64,000 nucleotides of DNA from Candidatus Omnitrophota bacterium (GCA_023818965.1 JAMWCD010000006.1:62001-126000), one strand, 5' to 3'; positions 1 to 10,084 are shown, counted from the first letter of the stretch. The notes: a model not told the origin generated them from the sequence alone. Numbers and translations are program-made.

Positions 1-2
1 TC

Positions 3-944
3 ACAGAAATTGAGGAACTCTGTACCAGTATTATTGACCTTGTTTATAATATTGTGCGACCGGATGTTGCACTTTTGTACATTAAAGACAATGATACCGG
101 AAGATTTTTTTTACGGAGGACTAAGGGAACTGCGAGCGAGTTTAATCCTTCAATAAATCTATCGTTTGATCATAATTCAAATAATGACATTTTCAACAGA
201 ATCAGTGAAAATCTTTTTGAAGTAAAACTTTTCGGGAAGAAAGATATTGTTGGCATATTACGATTTTATTCAAGAGAAAAAATCTACGATGATAGAGATC
301 TTCATTTCCTTTCTGTGTTCGGAACACTGATAGGAATTGCTCTGGAAAATGCAAGTTTGATTCAGCAATTGCAGGAATCGTATATCAGTGCAATAAGGTC
401 GCTTGTTAATTCTCTGGAAGCAAAAGATGTTTACACAAAAAATCATTCTGAACAGGTTGCATATTATGCTGTTGCGATTGGAAAGGCACTTGGTATGGAT
501 AGTGCATCGCTGGAAAGTTTGCGCAATGCTGCCTATTTGCATGATATTGGAAAACTTGGTATTAAGGATGAGATCATTCTGAAAAAATCTTTCCTTACTG
601 AAGAAGAACGCGAGATTATAAAAAAGCATCCACTGATTACAAGGGAAATTCTTAAACCTCTGAGGATAAAAAAAGAAGAAATGGAAGCATGCCTTTATCA
701 TCATGAGAGGTATAATGGTGATGGATATCCTGAGGGACTTGCTGGAGAGAAGATTCCTTTGATGGCAAGAATTCTTGCTGTGGCTGATTCTTTAAGCGCA
801 ATGATATCTGAAAGACCATACAGAAAAAAAATGGAAATCAAAGATGCAATAAAGGAATTGAGAACCAATGCAGGAAAACAATTTGATGAGAAAATCGTCA
901 ATGTGTTAATTGATGTGATTGAGAATTTAAAAGAAGCTGAATAA
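3..944 (+). CDS. HD-GYP domain protein with N-terminal GAF-like region (5' end outside window)
   Basis: The reading frame is open to the left edge; a GTG at 54 is only an internal codon, so the gene starts upstream of the window. The first ~110 visible residues look like the end of a GAF-type sensor domain. The rest is an HD-GYP domain: the HDIGK motif, then [11 protein letters not shown] followed by a conserved stretch ending in RPYR. HD-GYP proteins are usually cyclic-di-GMP phosphodiesterases with a di- or tri-metal centre. The gene ends 22 bp before mreB and probably shares its transcript, which would tie a second-messenger enzyme to cell-shape genes. The link is inferred from position only. 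Confidence 0.88.
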   Translation, partial: TEIEELCTSIIDLVYNIVRPDVALLYIKDNDTGRFFLRRTKGTASEFNPSINLSFDHNSNNDIFNRISENLFEVKLFGKKDIVGILRFYSREKIYDDRDLHFLSVFGTLIGIALENASLIQQLQESYISAIRSLVNSLEAKDVYTKNHSEQVAYYAVAIGKALGMDSASLESLRNAAYLHDIGKLGIKDEIILKKSFLTEEEREIIKKHPLITREILKPLRIKKEEMEACLYHHERYNGDGYPEGLAGEKIPLMARILAVADSLSAMISERPYRKKMEIKDAIKELRTNAGKQFDEKIVNVLIDVIENLKEAE

Positions 945-966
945 TATTAAGAGACAAGGAGTTTTT

Positions 967-1992
967 ATGATAAGAATTTCAAGAATATTTTCAAATGACC
1001 TCGGGATTGATCTTGGAACAGCCAATACCGCTGTTTATCTAAGGGGAAAAGGTGTTGTGTTGATGGAGCCATCGATTGTGGCAATCAACCGAGACACAAA
1101 AGAAGTTCTTGCGGTTGGAGCAGAAGCAAAAAAGATGCTTGGAAAGACACCTGCAAATATTATTGCGATGAAACCAATGAAGGATGGTGTCATTGCTGAT
1201 TTTGATGCGTGTGAAGCAATGCTGAGGCATTTTATAAATAAAGTAAAGTCCCCGCGACACAAATTTGTTATGCCACCGAGAATGGTGATTGCTGTTCCAT
1301 CAGGAATCACAAGTGTTGAGAGAAGGGCAGTACGTGAAACAGCATTAAAGGCAGGAGCAAGAATTGTTCGTCTGGTTGAAGAACCAATGGCTTCTGCAAT
1401 AGGAGTTGGGCTTCCTGTTGAAGAGCCCTGTGGTAGTTTTATACTTGATATTGGTGGAGGCACCACTGAGATGGCAGTGATTTCACTGGGTGGTCTTGTT
1501 CTTACAAAAAGTTTAAGGGTTGCTGGAAACGAGATGGATGAAGCAATTTCCAATTATTTGAAAAAGAAATATAACCTTCTTGTTGGTGAAAGAACTGCTG
1601 AGGATATTAAAATTAATATTGGTTCTGCCTATCCACTTGAAGAAGAACTGACAATGGAAGTTCATGGAAGAGACCTTGTTGAGGGGCTTCCAAGAATGAT
1701 CAGGGTTCGTTCAGAAGAAATCAGGGAAGCACTTCAGGATACATTGATGGCTATTGTCAGTGCTGTAAGAGATATTCTTGAGGAAACCCCGCCTGAACTT
1801 TCAAGCGACCTTGTTGAACGAGGTCTTGTGATTGCCGGTGGAGGAGCCCTTTTGAGGAATATTGATAAATTAATATCCCAGGAGACAAAACTACCTGTTA
1901 CTGTTGCTGAAAATCCATTACTTGCTGTGGTAACCGGTGCTGGAAAGATGCTTGAAGAAGAAAAATATTTTAAGATGTTTCCTTCCGAATAG
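967..1992 (+). CDS. mreB: Rod shape-determining protein MreB
   Basis: 341 residues, full length for MreB. The actin-fold motifs are in order: phosphate-1 DLGTANT near residues 15-21, phosphate-2 [12 protein letters not shown] in the middle, and the adenosine motif AGGGALL near residue 290. MreB forms membrane-bound filaments that guide the elongation machinery. The ATG at 967 has an AAGGAG ribosome binding site about 6 bases upstream. It is first in the mreB-mreC-mreD-mrdA-rodA elongasome cluster, a classical gene order. Confidence 0.97.
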   Translation: MIRISRIFSNDLGIDLGTANTAVYLRGKGVVLMEPSIVAINRDTKEVLAVGAEAKKMLGKTPANIIAMKPMKDGVIADFDACEAMLRHFINKVKSPRHKFVMPPRMVIAVPSGITSVERRAVRETALKAGARIVRLVEEPMASAIGVGLPVEEPCGSFILDIGGGTTEMAVISLGGLVLTKSLRVAGNEMDEAISNYLKKKYNLLVGERTAEDIKINIGSAYPLEEELTMEVHGRDLVEGLPRMIRVRSEEIREALQDTLMAIVSAVRDILEETPPELSSDLVERGLVIAGGGALLRNIDKLISQETKLPVTVAENPLLAVVTGAGKMLEEEKYFKMFPSE

Positions 1993-2000
1993 GCGGTTAC

Positions 2001-2684
2001 ATGCTGTGGAGATTTCGTCGTGAAATTATCTTTATCATTTTTTTACTGGTCGGCGTCTGGTTTACAAGACATCATTTAACGTTCACATCCAGTTTTTTTA
2101 AAAAAAAAATTCAGGAAAAAGTCATTCAGCCTGATATTGAAAATATCATCAGTGAAAATGAAAGATTCAGGAAATTGTTGAATTTGAAGCAGGAGAAAAT
2201 TTTTTCAAGAGTAATATATGCCAGTGTGAAAACAATTTCGCCCTGGGTTTTTCCTTCAACCATTGTAATTGACAAGGGTTATGCTGATGGTGTCAAAGAA
2301 AATATGGCAATCATCAGTTCAAATAATTCTCTGATAGGAAGAATAGTTTCTGTTGACAGAGATACTGCCACAGGGATTACCCTGTATCATCAGGATAGCA
2401 GGGTTAGTGTGCTTGTTAGTTCCACAGGGGAACTTGCAGTGATTGAAGGGGTGTCCATTTCTTCGTTGTATCCATATCTGAAAATAAAATTTTTACCTCC
2501 TGAGTGCCGTGCAAATGCAGGTGATGTAGTTGAAACAAGTGGTTTTACAAAATTGTTTCCATCTCATATCAGGGTTGGTAAAATAATAAAAATTGATTCT
2601 TCAACAGCAGAACCAGTGAAACACGGAATTGTTTTGCCCTTTTTTATAAATGAAAACTTCACAGCAGTTGCACTTGTTGAGTAA
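2001..2684 (+). CDS. mreC: Rod shape-determining protein MreC
   Basis: 227 residues, on the short side for MreC (often 270-300). One N-terminal membrane segment (about residues 8-25) is followed by a short coiled-coil region and then the beta-rich extracytoplasmic domain, with the typical VDRDTATG and later GDVVETSG stretches. MreC links MreB to the transpeptidase outside the membrane. It starts 8 bp after mreB. Its last codons overlap the start of the mreD-like gene. Confidence 0.92.
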   Translation: MLWRFRREIIFIIFLLVGVWFTRHHLTFTSSFFKKKIQEKVIQPDIENIISENERFRKLLNLKQEKIFSRVIYASVKTISPWVFPSTIVIDKGYADGVKENMAIISSNNSLIGRIVSVDRDTATGITLYHQDSRVSVLVSSTGELAVIEGVSISSLYPYLKIKFLPPECRANAGDVVETSGFTKLFPSHIRVGKIIKIDSSTAEPVKHGIVLPFFINENFTAVALVE

Positions 2685-3132
2685 AAAAGAATTCTGGGTA
2701 CTGTTGCTTTTACCTTCAGTATGTCAGTTTTTTTTACGGAACTGCTGGATTGATTTTTTCCTGCTGGCTCTGTTTTATATTTCCTTTCGTAGTAATACTT
2801 TCCCATTTTTCTTTATGGTGGTTTTATGGAGTATAATATATGGCGCCATTACACTGGATAATTCAGGGAAGGAAATGATGGCACTCGGATTGGTCTGGTA
2901 TTTTCTTTCATCTTTCAAAATTGATACTGATTTGAAAAAATTGATAAGTGCCACAATTGGCTGCTGTCTTTACATTATTATGAAATTTTGTGTTGGTTCA
3001 ATGGGATGTGTCTGGAGTTTGCCAATGACATTGATGTTTGCGACGTATTTCATTCTGATACATGTCTCAATATGTTTTTTGTTGCTAATATTGAGATATC
3101 AGTTTGTAAAAGGGAAATTAATACCCTGGTGA
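2650..3132 (+). CDS. mreD: MreD-like integral membrane protein
   Basis: 160 residues, strongly hydrophobic, with about five predicted membrane segments, placed between mreC and the PBP2 gene as mreD normally is. MreD is poorly conserved, so the call rests on size, topology and position. The ATG at 2650 overlaps mreC by 35 bp; in-frame TTG codons at 2668, 2674 and 2677 would shorten the overlap. The gene ends 10 bp before mrdA. Confidence 0.8.
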   Translation: MKTSQQLHLLSKKEFWVLLLLPSVCQFFLRNCWIDFFLLALFYISFRSNTFPFFFMVVLWSIIYGAITLDNSGKEMMALGLVWYFLSSFKIDTDLKKLISATIGCCLYIIMKFCVGSMGCVWSLPMTLMFATYFILIHVSICFLLLILRYQFVKGKLIPW

Positions 3133-3142
3133 TTTTCAAACA

Positions 3143-4906
3143 ATGGAACAGAGATTAAAAACATTTGTCCAGGTTGTAAAAATTTTGCTCGGAATACTTG
3201 TGATTCAATGCATAAATCTTCAGGTTTTTCATTTTTCATATTACAGACGATTGTCAGAACAGAACTGTATCAGAACAATTGACCTGGGAATCCCGCGTGG
3301 TAAAATTTTTGATAGAAATGGGAGAATTCTTGCTGAAGATAAGACATGTTTTCATCTTGTTTATGTGCCTTATGATTTAAAAGAACCAGAAACAGTCGCT
3401 TCAGTACTATCCAGTATACTGGGTCTGGATCGCCGGGAACTTTTAAAAGAACTTGAAAAAAAATCTACCAATCCTTTTGAAAGAAGAATTTTGAAAAGAG
3501 ATCTCACTCAGTCGGAAATTGCAGCCATTTCTGAATATGCATTTAAACTGCCGGGTGTATTTGTTCAGGCAGGTCTTGACAGGCAATATACGCTTGGAAC
3601 AGGTGCCTGTCATTTACTCGGTTACACCGGTGAAGTGAGTCAGGAAGAACTTGATTTATTGAAAGATGAAGGAATAAAACCCGGTCATTATATTGGAAAA
3701 TATGGTATTGAGAAACAGTATGATCAGTTGTTACGGGGTAAATCAGGTGGATATCAAATAGAGGTTGATGCCAGAGGACATCAAAGAAGAATTTTAAGAG
3801 AAATATCAATGGTACCAGGGAACAATATCATTCTTACCATAGATCAGACAATTCAGGAAGCATGTATTAATGCCCTTGGAAACAGGGAAGGTGCCATTAT
3901 TGCGATGGATCCGAGAAATGGTGAAGTACTTGCTCTTGTGAGTAATCCTTCATTTGAACCATTAAACGTAGCAAAATATCTGGTGTCTCCTTATAATAGA
4001 AACAATCCATTTTTGAATCGCGCAATTGCAGGGCAATATGCCCCTGGTTCAATTTTTAAAATTATTACAGAGATTGCTGCACTTGAGACAGGTGAGATTG
4101 GTGAACATGACAGGATTGAATGCACAGGAAGTATGGAAGTAGGTGATAGGATTTTTCATTGCTGGAAAGAAGAGGGACATGGCTGGATTGATATTAATCA
4201 GGCATTGCCATTTTCCTGCAACATTTTTTTTGGAACAGTTGGAATGAAATTGGGTGTGGACAAAATCCTTGAATATGCGAAACTTTTTGATTTTGGAAAG
4301 CCCACAGGAATTGATTTACCAGGAGAAAGAAGTGGAAATCTTCCATCTTCTGAAGAAGCAGGAGGCGCAATCAATATTGCTATTGGTCAGGGTGCAATTA
4401 GTGTAACTCCAGTTCAACTGTGCACAATGATATCCGCTGTTGCCAATGGTGGGAATTTGTGGAAACCATTTGTTGTAAAAAAAATTGTTGCTCCTGACGG
4501 AAAGATCATCAAGGAATTTCAACCCTCTCTTAAAAAGACAATTTTCATTTCTGATGAAACATTGACAATTTTAAAAAGGGGACTCAGAAATGTTGTAAAA
4601 TTTGGAACTGGTGCTGGTGCTAATATTCCAGGAATTGAAATTGCTGGTAAAACTGGAACAGCCCAGATTGCTCAAAAAGAACTGGGTTTACCGACAAGGG
4701 GTGCCTTTGCCTGTTATGCACCTGCTGACAGTCCCAGTATTGCAATGGTTGTGGTTCTTGATGAAGCAAGTTCAGGTCAGGCTGCAAGAATAGCAGGTTC
4801 TATTATCAAGCGGGTTTTCACTTCTGAAGAGACGGTAAGCGAAACAACAATTTCTGAAACAGAACAAACGCAGACATTACCATCAGGAAGTCAGGGATTT
4901 GAATAA
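3143..4906 (+). CDS. mrdA: Penicillin-binding protein 2 (elongasome transpeptidase)
   Basis: 587 residues. One N-terminal membrane helix (residues ~10-30) and a dimerisation/pedestal domain precede the transpeptidase domain. The three active-site motifs are present: SIFK at 303-306 (catalytic Ser303), SCN at 358-360 and KTGT at 503-506. The protein cross-links lateral-wall peptidoglycan together with RodA, which follows directly. The last ~25 residues form a Ser/Thr/Glu-rich tail without evident structure. Confidence 0.96.
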   Translation: MEQRLKTFVQVVKILLGILVIQCINLQVFHFSYYRRLSEQNCIRTIDLGIPRGKIFDRNGRILAEDKTCFHLVYVPYDLKEPETVASVLSSILGLDRRELLKELEKKSTNPFERRILKRDLTQSEIAAISEYAFKLPGVFVQAGLDRQYTLGTGACHLLGYTGEVSQEELDLLKDEGIKPGHYIGKYGIEKQYDQLLRGKSGGYQIEVDARGHQRRILREISMVPGNNIILTIDQTIQEACINALGNREGAIIAMDPRNGEVLALVSNPSFEPLNVAKYLVSPYNRNNPFLNRAIAGQYAPGSIFKIITEIAALETGEIGEHDRIECTGSMEVGDRIFHCWKEEGHGWIDINQALPFSCNIFFGTVGMKLGVDKILEYAKLFDFGKPTGIDLPGERSGNLPSSEEAGGAINIAIGQGAISVTPVQLCTMISAVANGGNLWKPFVVKKIVAPDGKIIKEFQPSLKKTIFISDETLTILKRGLRNVVKFGTGAGANIPGIEIAGKTGTAQIAQKELGLPTRGAFACYAPADSPSIAMVVVLDEASSGQAARIAGSIIKRVFTSEETVSETTISETEQTQTLPSGSQGFE

Positions 4907-4907
4907 A

Positions 4908-5987
4908 ATGGAAAATCCAAACAATCCGTGCAGAATACTTATGCTTGTCACAGGCGTTCTGACAGCAATTGGGTTATTGTTGCTTTTCAGTGCTTCAAAA
5001 AGCATTGCTTCAGTTTCTGGTTCTCTTCCTGTTTACGTAAAGCAATTGATATGGATTATTATCGGGATTTTGATGTTTTTATGGTTGAAGGATTTTGATT
5101 ACAGACACTGGAATAAACTTGCTCATTTACTGTATTTTGTCATTCTGATATTTCTTTTAATTGTGCTTGCCATAGGAACAGGCAGGGCTGGCAGGTGGAT
5201 AAAAATAGGTTGGTTTAATTTTCAGCCATCAGAATTTGCAAAATTCATTCTTGTGATAGTGCTTGCAAGATATTTTTCAATCAGGGATATTGAAAGGTTT
5301 TCAACCATTTTAGGTGGGGTGATCATTACAGGCATTCCATTTTTGCTTATTCTTTTGCAGCCAAATCTTGGAACTGCACTATTATTCATTATAATATTTT
5401 TCTCAATGGCATATCTTGCTGGAGCAAAGAAGAAACATCTTTTGATCTTAATCATAATCGGGGTTTTGATGAGTCCACTGTTGTGGATGGGATTAAAGGA
5501 TTATCAAAAGCAACGATTGATTATTTTCTTAAATCCATGGAAGGATCCCCTTGGTAAGGGATACAATATCCTTCAGTCAAAGATTACAATTGGTTCTGGT
5601 GGTATTATAGGAAAAGGATTTCTAAAGGGAACTCAAACGAAACTTGCTTTTCTTCCAGAGTTTCATACTGATTTTATTTTCTGTCTTCTTGCTGAAGAAT
5701 TTGGACTTTTTGGTGTTTTTGTCCTTTTATTTTTATATTATGTTTTTCTGTCTCAGATACACAGAATTACTTTGACTACACAGGATCCATTTGGTCGCCT
5801 CGCTGGAACTGGTATAATGGTCATGTTTTTGACCCAGATTTTTGTCAATATTGGCATGGCTTGCGGAATATTACCAGTTGCAGGTATTCCACTTCCATTT
5901 TTGAGTTATGGGGGATCTGCCCTCATTGTTTGTTTCATATGTCTGGCGACAGTTTACAATCTTGGTAAAAATACAGCACTTTTTTAA
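4908..5987 (+). CDS. rodA: Peptidoglycan glycosyltransferase RodA (SEDS family)
   Basis: 359 residues from the ATG at 4908, which lies 1 bp after the mrdA stop. A TTG at 4899 in the same frame would add three residues and overlap mrdA, but AGGGA at 4893-4897 is better spaced for 4908. Around ten membrane helices are apparent. SEDS features include the QPSEFAK region, the QPNLGTALL region and the C-terminal PLPFLSYGGSALIV region. RodA polymerises lipid II in the elongasome with its partner PBP2. Confidence 0.95.
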   Translation: MENPNNPCRILMLVTGVLTAIGLLLLFSASKSIASVSGSLPVYVKQLIWIIIGILMFLWLKDFDYRHWNKLAHLLYFVILIFLLIVLAIGTGRAGRWIKIGWFNFQPSEFAKFILVIVLARYFSIRDIERFSTILGGVIITGIPFLLILLQPNLGTALLFIIIFFSMAYLAGAKKKHLLILIIIGVLMSPLLWMGLKDYQKQRLIIFLNPWKDPLGKGYNILQSKITIGSGGIIGKGFLKGTQTKLAFLPEFHTDFIFCLLAEEFGLFGVFVLLFLYYVFLSQIHRITLTTQDPFGRLAGTGIMVMFLTQIFVNIGMACGILPVAGIPLPFLSYGGSALIVCFICLATVYNLGKNTALF

Positions 5988-5996
5988 CTTCCTGCC

Positions 5997-7706
5997 ATGA
6001 ATGATTTTGATCCAATCATAAATAATTTCGAAAAACCGATTACATATTTGAATAATGAAATAAACTCCTTTCATCCTGATATTTTTAAGGCAAAGGTGAA
6101 AGTGGCCATTGGTTATCCTGATTTGTACGAGGTTGGGATGTCAAATTTGGGAATCAGGATTATCTATGATATCGTTAACAATATGGAATCAGTTGCCTGT
6201 GAAAGATTTTTTGCCCCTGGTAATGATTTTGAGACATATCTCAGAACGCATAATATTCCATTATTTACGCTTGAATCACACACACCTTTGAAAGATTTTG
6301 ATTTTGTTGGTTTCAGTATTTCTTCAGAACTGAATTATACAAATGTTATTAATATGCTGTCTCTTTCAAATATTCCATTGCGTTCGGTCGAAAGAAAAGA
6401 TGGAGACCCGATTATTATCGCTGGTGGAAATTGTTCATTTCATCCTGAATCACTTTCTGATTTCATAGACATATGGGTCATTGGAGAAGCAGAAGAAACA
6501 ATCGTTGAAATGATAAAAATCTACAGGGAATTGAAGGGAATAAAGAGAGAAAAAATCATTAAAGAACTGACGAAAATTAAAGGAGTATATGCGCCATTGT
6601 TTTACAGGGTAAATGATGAAAATTTAGTACCTGCTGAAAATGGAGTTCCTGAAGTAATTGAAAGAAGGTTTGTAAATGATTTTGAAAATGTTCCATTTCC
6701 AACAAGGTGGATTGTACCATTATGTGAAATCATACATGACAGGATTTCACTGGAAATTATGAGGGGATGTCCACAATCATGTTTATTCTGTCAGGGGGGT
6801 TTTTGCTGGAAACCAGTAAGAAAGAAAAGCGCAGAAAAAATTATCAAACTCGGGCTTGACGCATATCACAATACAGGATATGAGGAAATTTCACTTCTTT
6901 CTTTTTCATCAGGTGACCATCCTGAAATTGAGAAAATTGTAATGGGTTTGACAGAAAAACTCGGGAAATATAATGTTGCAATTTCTTTTCCTTCGTTAAG
7001 GATTGATAGTTTTTCTTTTCACCTTGCAAATCAAATCAGTCAGGTAAGAAGAACAGGTTTAACATTTGCTCCTGAAACAGGAGAAACACTCAGGAAATTC
7101 ATTGGAAAACCAATTTCAGATGAAAAACTTTTATCCCTTGCATCAGAAGCCAAGAGAACAAAATGGAGGCAATTGAAACTGTATTTTATGATTGGACTTC
7201 CTGGAGAAAACGAGCAAACAATAAAAGAAATTGAACAGTTGATTAGAAACGTTTCAAAAATTATTTCTGTAAAATGTTCTTTTACAACATTCATTCCAAA
7301 ACCGCATACTCCTTTTCAATGGGAAAAATTTCCTGATTATTTGTATCATGCTGAGATAGAAAAAAGAATAAAAACAAATTTTTCAAAAAACAGATTTGTC
7401 CATATTTCCTTTCATCCCTATGAGATGAGTGCTATTGAATGCTTGCTTTCAAGGGGAAACAGGAAACTCGGGAATGTGGTTGAGATGGTCTGGAAAAATG
7501 GTGGGAAAATGGAAAACTGGTCAGAATTTTTTGATTTTCACAGATGGAATAATGCAATGGAAAAACACTCACTTAATTTTGATGATTTTCTTTCAGAAAA
7601 TAATTCTATTCATCGCAGATGGAATCATATCAAGGCATCCTTCCCGATAGATGCACTTGAAAAAATGAGGAAGAATTTTTACCAGAAATCAGGCATTATT
7701 AGTTAA
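5997..7706 (+). CDS. B12-binding-type radical SAM protein, TIGR03960-like
   Basis: 569 residues. The N-terminal ~200 residues resemble the B12-binding-like domain of the TIGR03960 family (IGYPDLYEVGMSNLG early on). The radical SAM cluster follows as Cys258-x3-Cys262-x2-Cys265, in the sequence RGCPQSCLFCQGG, and the PETG and ...PHTPFQW motifs further down fit this family. In many bacteria this gene sits beside a DUF2344 gene, rng, rplU, rpmA and obgE; none is adjacent here, although obgE is at 55649. The substrate is not known. It starts 9 bp after rodA, so it is probably co-transcribed. Confidence 0.85.
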   Translation: MNDFDPIINNFEKPITYLNNEINSFHPDIFKAKVKVAIGYPDLYEVGMSNLGIRIIYDIVNNMESVACERFFAPGNDFETYLRTHNIPLFTLESHTPLKDFDFVGFSISSELNYTNVINMLSLSNIPLRSVERKDGDPIIIAGGNCSFHPESLSDFIDIWVIGEAEETIVEMIKIYRELKGIKREKIIKELTKIKGVYAPLFYRVNDENLVPAENGVPEVIERRFVNDFENVPFPTRWIVPLCEIIHDRISLEIMRGCPQSCLFCQGGFCWKPVRKKSAEKIIKLGLDAYHNTGYEEISLLSFSSGDHPEIEKIVMGLTEKLGKYNVAISFPSLRIDSFSFHLANQISQVRRTGLTFAPETGETLRKFIGKPISDEKLLSLASEAKRTKWRQLKLYFMIGLPGENEQTIKEIEQLIRNVSKIISVKCSFTTFIPKPHTPFQWEKFPDYLYHAEIEKRIKTNFSKNRFVHISFHPYEMSAIECLLSRGNRKLGNVVEMVWKNGGKMENWSEFFDFHRWNNAMEKHSLNFDDFLSENNSIHRRWNHIKASFPIDALEKMRKNFYQKSGIIS

Positions 7707-7708
7707 AC

Positions 7709-7725
7709 TTCCTGGATTTCAGGAA
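7709..7725 (+). terminator. Weak hairpin after the radical SAM gene
   Basis: Inverted repeat TTCCTG / CAGGAA with a 5-base loop, starting 2 bp after the stop codon and followed by an AT-rich but not T-pure tail. It could end the mre-rod transcript. It is short and weak. Confidence 0.3.
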
Positions 7726-7772
7726 TTAATTGTTTCCAGATTAAAACATAAGATTAATTCACAAAATTCTTT

Positions 7773-7802
7773 TTGTGATTATTCTGCGGGCAGTGTTATA
7801 AT
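7773..7802 (+). promoter_or_regulatory. Sigma-70-type promoter with extended -10
   Basis: TTGTGA at 7773-7778, an 18-bp spacer, and TATAAT at 7797-7802 preceded by TGT (extended -10). The expected start point, about 7 bases after the -10, falls at about 7809, which is the ATG of the next gene. There is no Shine-Dalgarno sequence in between. The transcript would therefore be leaderless or nearly so. Confidence 0.6.
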
Positions 7803-7808
7803 ATAAAA

Positions 7809-8819
7809 ATGGATGAGATTACATGCATTCTTCCAGTTGCAGGAATAGGTAAAAGGTTGCAACCACATACTTTTACGATTCCAAAGGTTCTTCTTCCTGT
7901 TGCAGGAAAGCCGATACTTGGATATCTTGTTGAGTATGTGAAAAATCTTGGTATCAATAGAATTGTTTTTATTACAGGGCATCTTGGAAATAAAATCGTT
8001 GAGTATGTGAAAAACAATCATTCTGATATTGAGGCAATATTCGTGAAACAGGAGGAATTTTTAGGGCTTGGTTACGCAATTTTTCTTGCAAGGGATTTTG
8101 TTAAGGGACCTGTTTTTATCAATCTTGGCGATACTATTGTTGAAGCGGATACAAAGGCATTGATAGACGATAACATTAGCTGGATTGCTGTGAAAGAAGT
8201 TGAGGATCCGAAAAGATTTGGTGTGGCAGTAACAGATGGTTCAGGAATTATTACAAAAGTTGTTGAGAAGCCCTCAGAGATTATATCAAAACAGGCACTG
8301 TGTGGTGTGTATTTTTTTAGCAATAGCAAGCTTCTTTTTGATTGCCTGGCACAGATGATTGCTTCAGGGAGAAAAACAAGAAATGAATTTCAACTTACTG
8401 ATGCCATTGGAATGATGATAGAAAAAGGTGAAAAAATTCTTGGAATTCCAGTAAGGGTCTGGCTTGATTGTGGAAAACTTGAGACACTTCTTGAAACAAA
8501 TAGATTTCTACTTACAAAAAACAATCCACCTGTTCCAGAACTTCCAACGGTTGTTATCAATGAACCTGTTTTTATTGAACCATCTGCACAGTTGAGAAAC
8601 TGCGTTGTTGGTCCTTATGTTTCCATTGGTAAAAATGTCATAATGACAAATGTCATTGTTCAAAATAGCATCATCAATGATAATGCGAACATAAAAAATA
8701 TTGTATTGACTGATTCTGTGATTGGATATTCAGCATTTCTTTCTGGTAATCTCCAGAAAATCAATCTTGGGGATGCTTCTCAGGTTAGTTTAATGGGAGA
8801 AGAGGATACTTTTTTCTAA
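7809..8819 (+). CDS. Sugar-phosphate nucleotidyltransferase with left-handed beta-helix tail
   Basis: 336 residues. The N-terminal nucleotidyltransferase domain shows the G-x-G-x-R...PK signature (AGIGKRLQPHTFTIPK, residues ~10-25) and a NLGDTIVE metal-site stretch. The last ~90 residues have hexapeptide-like repeats of a left-handed beta helix. This architecture is shared by glucose-1-phosphate thymidylyl-/uridylyltransferases and mannose-1-phosphate guanylyltransferase-like enzymes. The nucleotide and sugar cannot be told from sequence. It makes activated sugars for surface polysaccharide. The stop TAA abuts the stop of the convergent lysC with no spacer. Confidence 0.85.
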   Translation: MDEITCILPVAGIGKRLQPHTFTIPKVLLPVAGKPILGYLVEYVKNLGINRIVFITGHLGNKIVEYVKNNHSDIEAIFVKQEEFLGLGYAIFLARDFVKGPVFINLGDTIVEADTKALIDDNISWIAVKEVEDPKRFGVAVTDGSGIITKVVEKPSEIISKQALCGVYFFSNSKLLFDCLAQMIASGRKTRNEFQLTDAIGMMIEKGEKILGIPVRVWLDCGKLETLLETNRFLLTKNNPPVPELPTVVINEPVFIEPSAQLRNCVVGPYVSIGKNVIMTNVIVQNSIINDNANIKNIVLTDSVIGYSAFLSGNLQKINLGDASQVSLMGEEDTFF

Positions 8820-10025
8820 TCATTTGATGAATTCCTGATGTACTGTTTTCAATGCCTTCTGACCATCCTTTTTCCTTACAATACAGGAAATTTTTATTTC
8901 AGATGTGCTGATCATTTCGATATTGATACCAGCACGCGCCAGGGCACTGAACATTCTTGCAGCCACACCAGGGTGATTCATCATACCAAGTCCTATGACA
9001 GTAACCTTTGCTATCTCATTATCAGAAGTGACTGATTTACATCCTAATTCCTTTCCAATGTTCTGTGAAATCTCAAATGCCCTTTCAATCTCAGCAATAT
9101 TAACTGTAAATGAGAGGTCAGTATAACCACTGGTACTGACATTCTGAACAATAATATCCACATTGATATTTGCCTCGCCAAGGGCTCCAAAAATTCTTGC
9201 TGCAACACCAGGTCTATCCGGGACATGGAAAAAAGTAATTTTTGCCTGTTTTTCATCAAGTGTGACTGATGAAACAACTGCACCTTCTTTGAAATCAACT
9301 TCTGTTACCATTGTTCCTCCATTTTCGATAAACGTTGATTTGACAACAAAGGGTATGTGATATTTTTGAGCAAATTCAACTGCACGCGATTGCATTACCT
9401 TTGCTCCTGCAGAAGCCATTTCCAGCATTTCTTTGTAAGAAATAACAGGGATAATACGGGCTTCGGGTACAATGTTGGGGTCAGCTGTGAAAACACCCGG
9501 GACATCAGTATAAATTTCACATATTTCTGCTTTCAATGCACCAGCAATGGCAATAGCTGTAAGGTCTGAACCACCCCTTCCAAGGGTTGTGATGTTGTCT
9601 TCAGGGCTGATTCCCTGGAATCCTGCCACAACAACAATTTTATCTTTTTTTAATTCCTCAAGTATTCTTCTTGTATCAATTGTTCTAATTCTTGCTTTTG
9701 TGTGAATATTATCGGTTCTAATACCAGCAAGAAATCCAGGTAATCCTTCTGCTTCAAAACCCAGATTTTCAATAGCCATACACAGCAGTGCCACTGATAC
9801 AATTTCTCCTGTTGAGAGCAAAAGATCCATTTCCCTTGTGGGTGGGTTTTTATGAATTTGTTTTGCAAGATTTATAAGGTTATCTGTTGTTTTGCCCATT
9901 GCAGAAACAACAACCACAACCTTATTACCCTTTTTTTGGGTGTTTGTAACTTTTTCTGCCACATGTTTAATTTTCTCTATGTCTGCAACAGAACTACCAC
10001 CATATTTCTGCACAATAATACCCAT
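8820..10025 (-). CDS. lysC: Aspartate kinase
   Basis: 401 residues, monofunctional (no fused homoserine dehydrogenase). The kinase domain begins with KYGGSSV (residues 7-13) and contains GRGGSDLTA. Two C-terminal ACT domains (around residues 265-335 and 345-401, each with a PGVAAR core) imply feedback control by lysine or threonine. It catalyses the first step towards Lys, Thr, Met and diaminopimelate. The ATG has AGGAG upstream. It stands alone; no other aspartate-family gene is nearby. Confidence 0.96.
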   Translation of the reverse strand: MGIIVQKYGGSSVADIEKIKHVAEKVTNTQKKGNKVVVVVSAMGKTTDNLINLAKQIHKNPPTREMDLLLSTGEIVSVALLCMAIENLGFEAEGLPGFLAGIRTDNIHTKARIRTIDTRRILEELKKDKIVVVAGFQGISPEDNITTLGRGGSDLTAIAIAGALKAEICEIYTDVPGVFTADPNIVPEARIIPVISYKEMLEMASAGAKVMQSRAVEFAQKYHIPFVVKSTFIENGGTMVTEVDFKEGAVVSSVTLDEKQAKITFFHVPDRPGVAARIFGALGEANINVDIIVQNVSTSGYTDLSFTVNIAEIERAFEISQNIGKELGCKSVTSDNEIAKVTVIGLGMMNHPGVAARMFSALARAGINIEMISTSEIKISCIVRKKDGQKALKTVHQEFIK

Positions 10026-10055
10026 AATTTTGACTCCTGTGGAAAGACCTCATAT

Positions 10056-10084
10056 ATTTTACCTTAAAATTCAGATTTTTTGAA
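10056..10084 (-). promoter_or_regulatory. Candidate promoter of lysC
   Basis: On the minus strand TTCAAA (10084-10079), 17 bp, TAAAAT (10061-10056), about 30 bases before the lysC start codon. The -35 is imperfect. No lysine riboswitch or attenuator structure is apparent in the leader. Confidence 0.4.
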
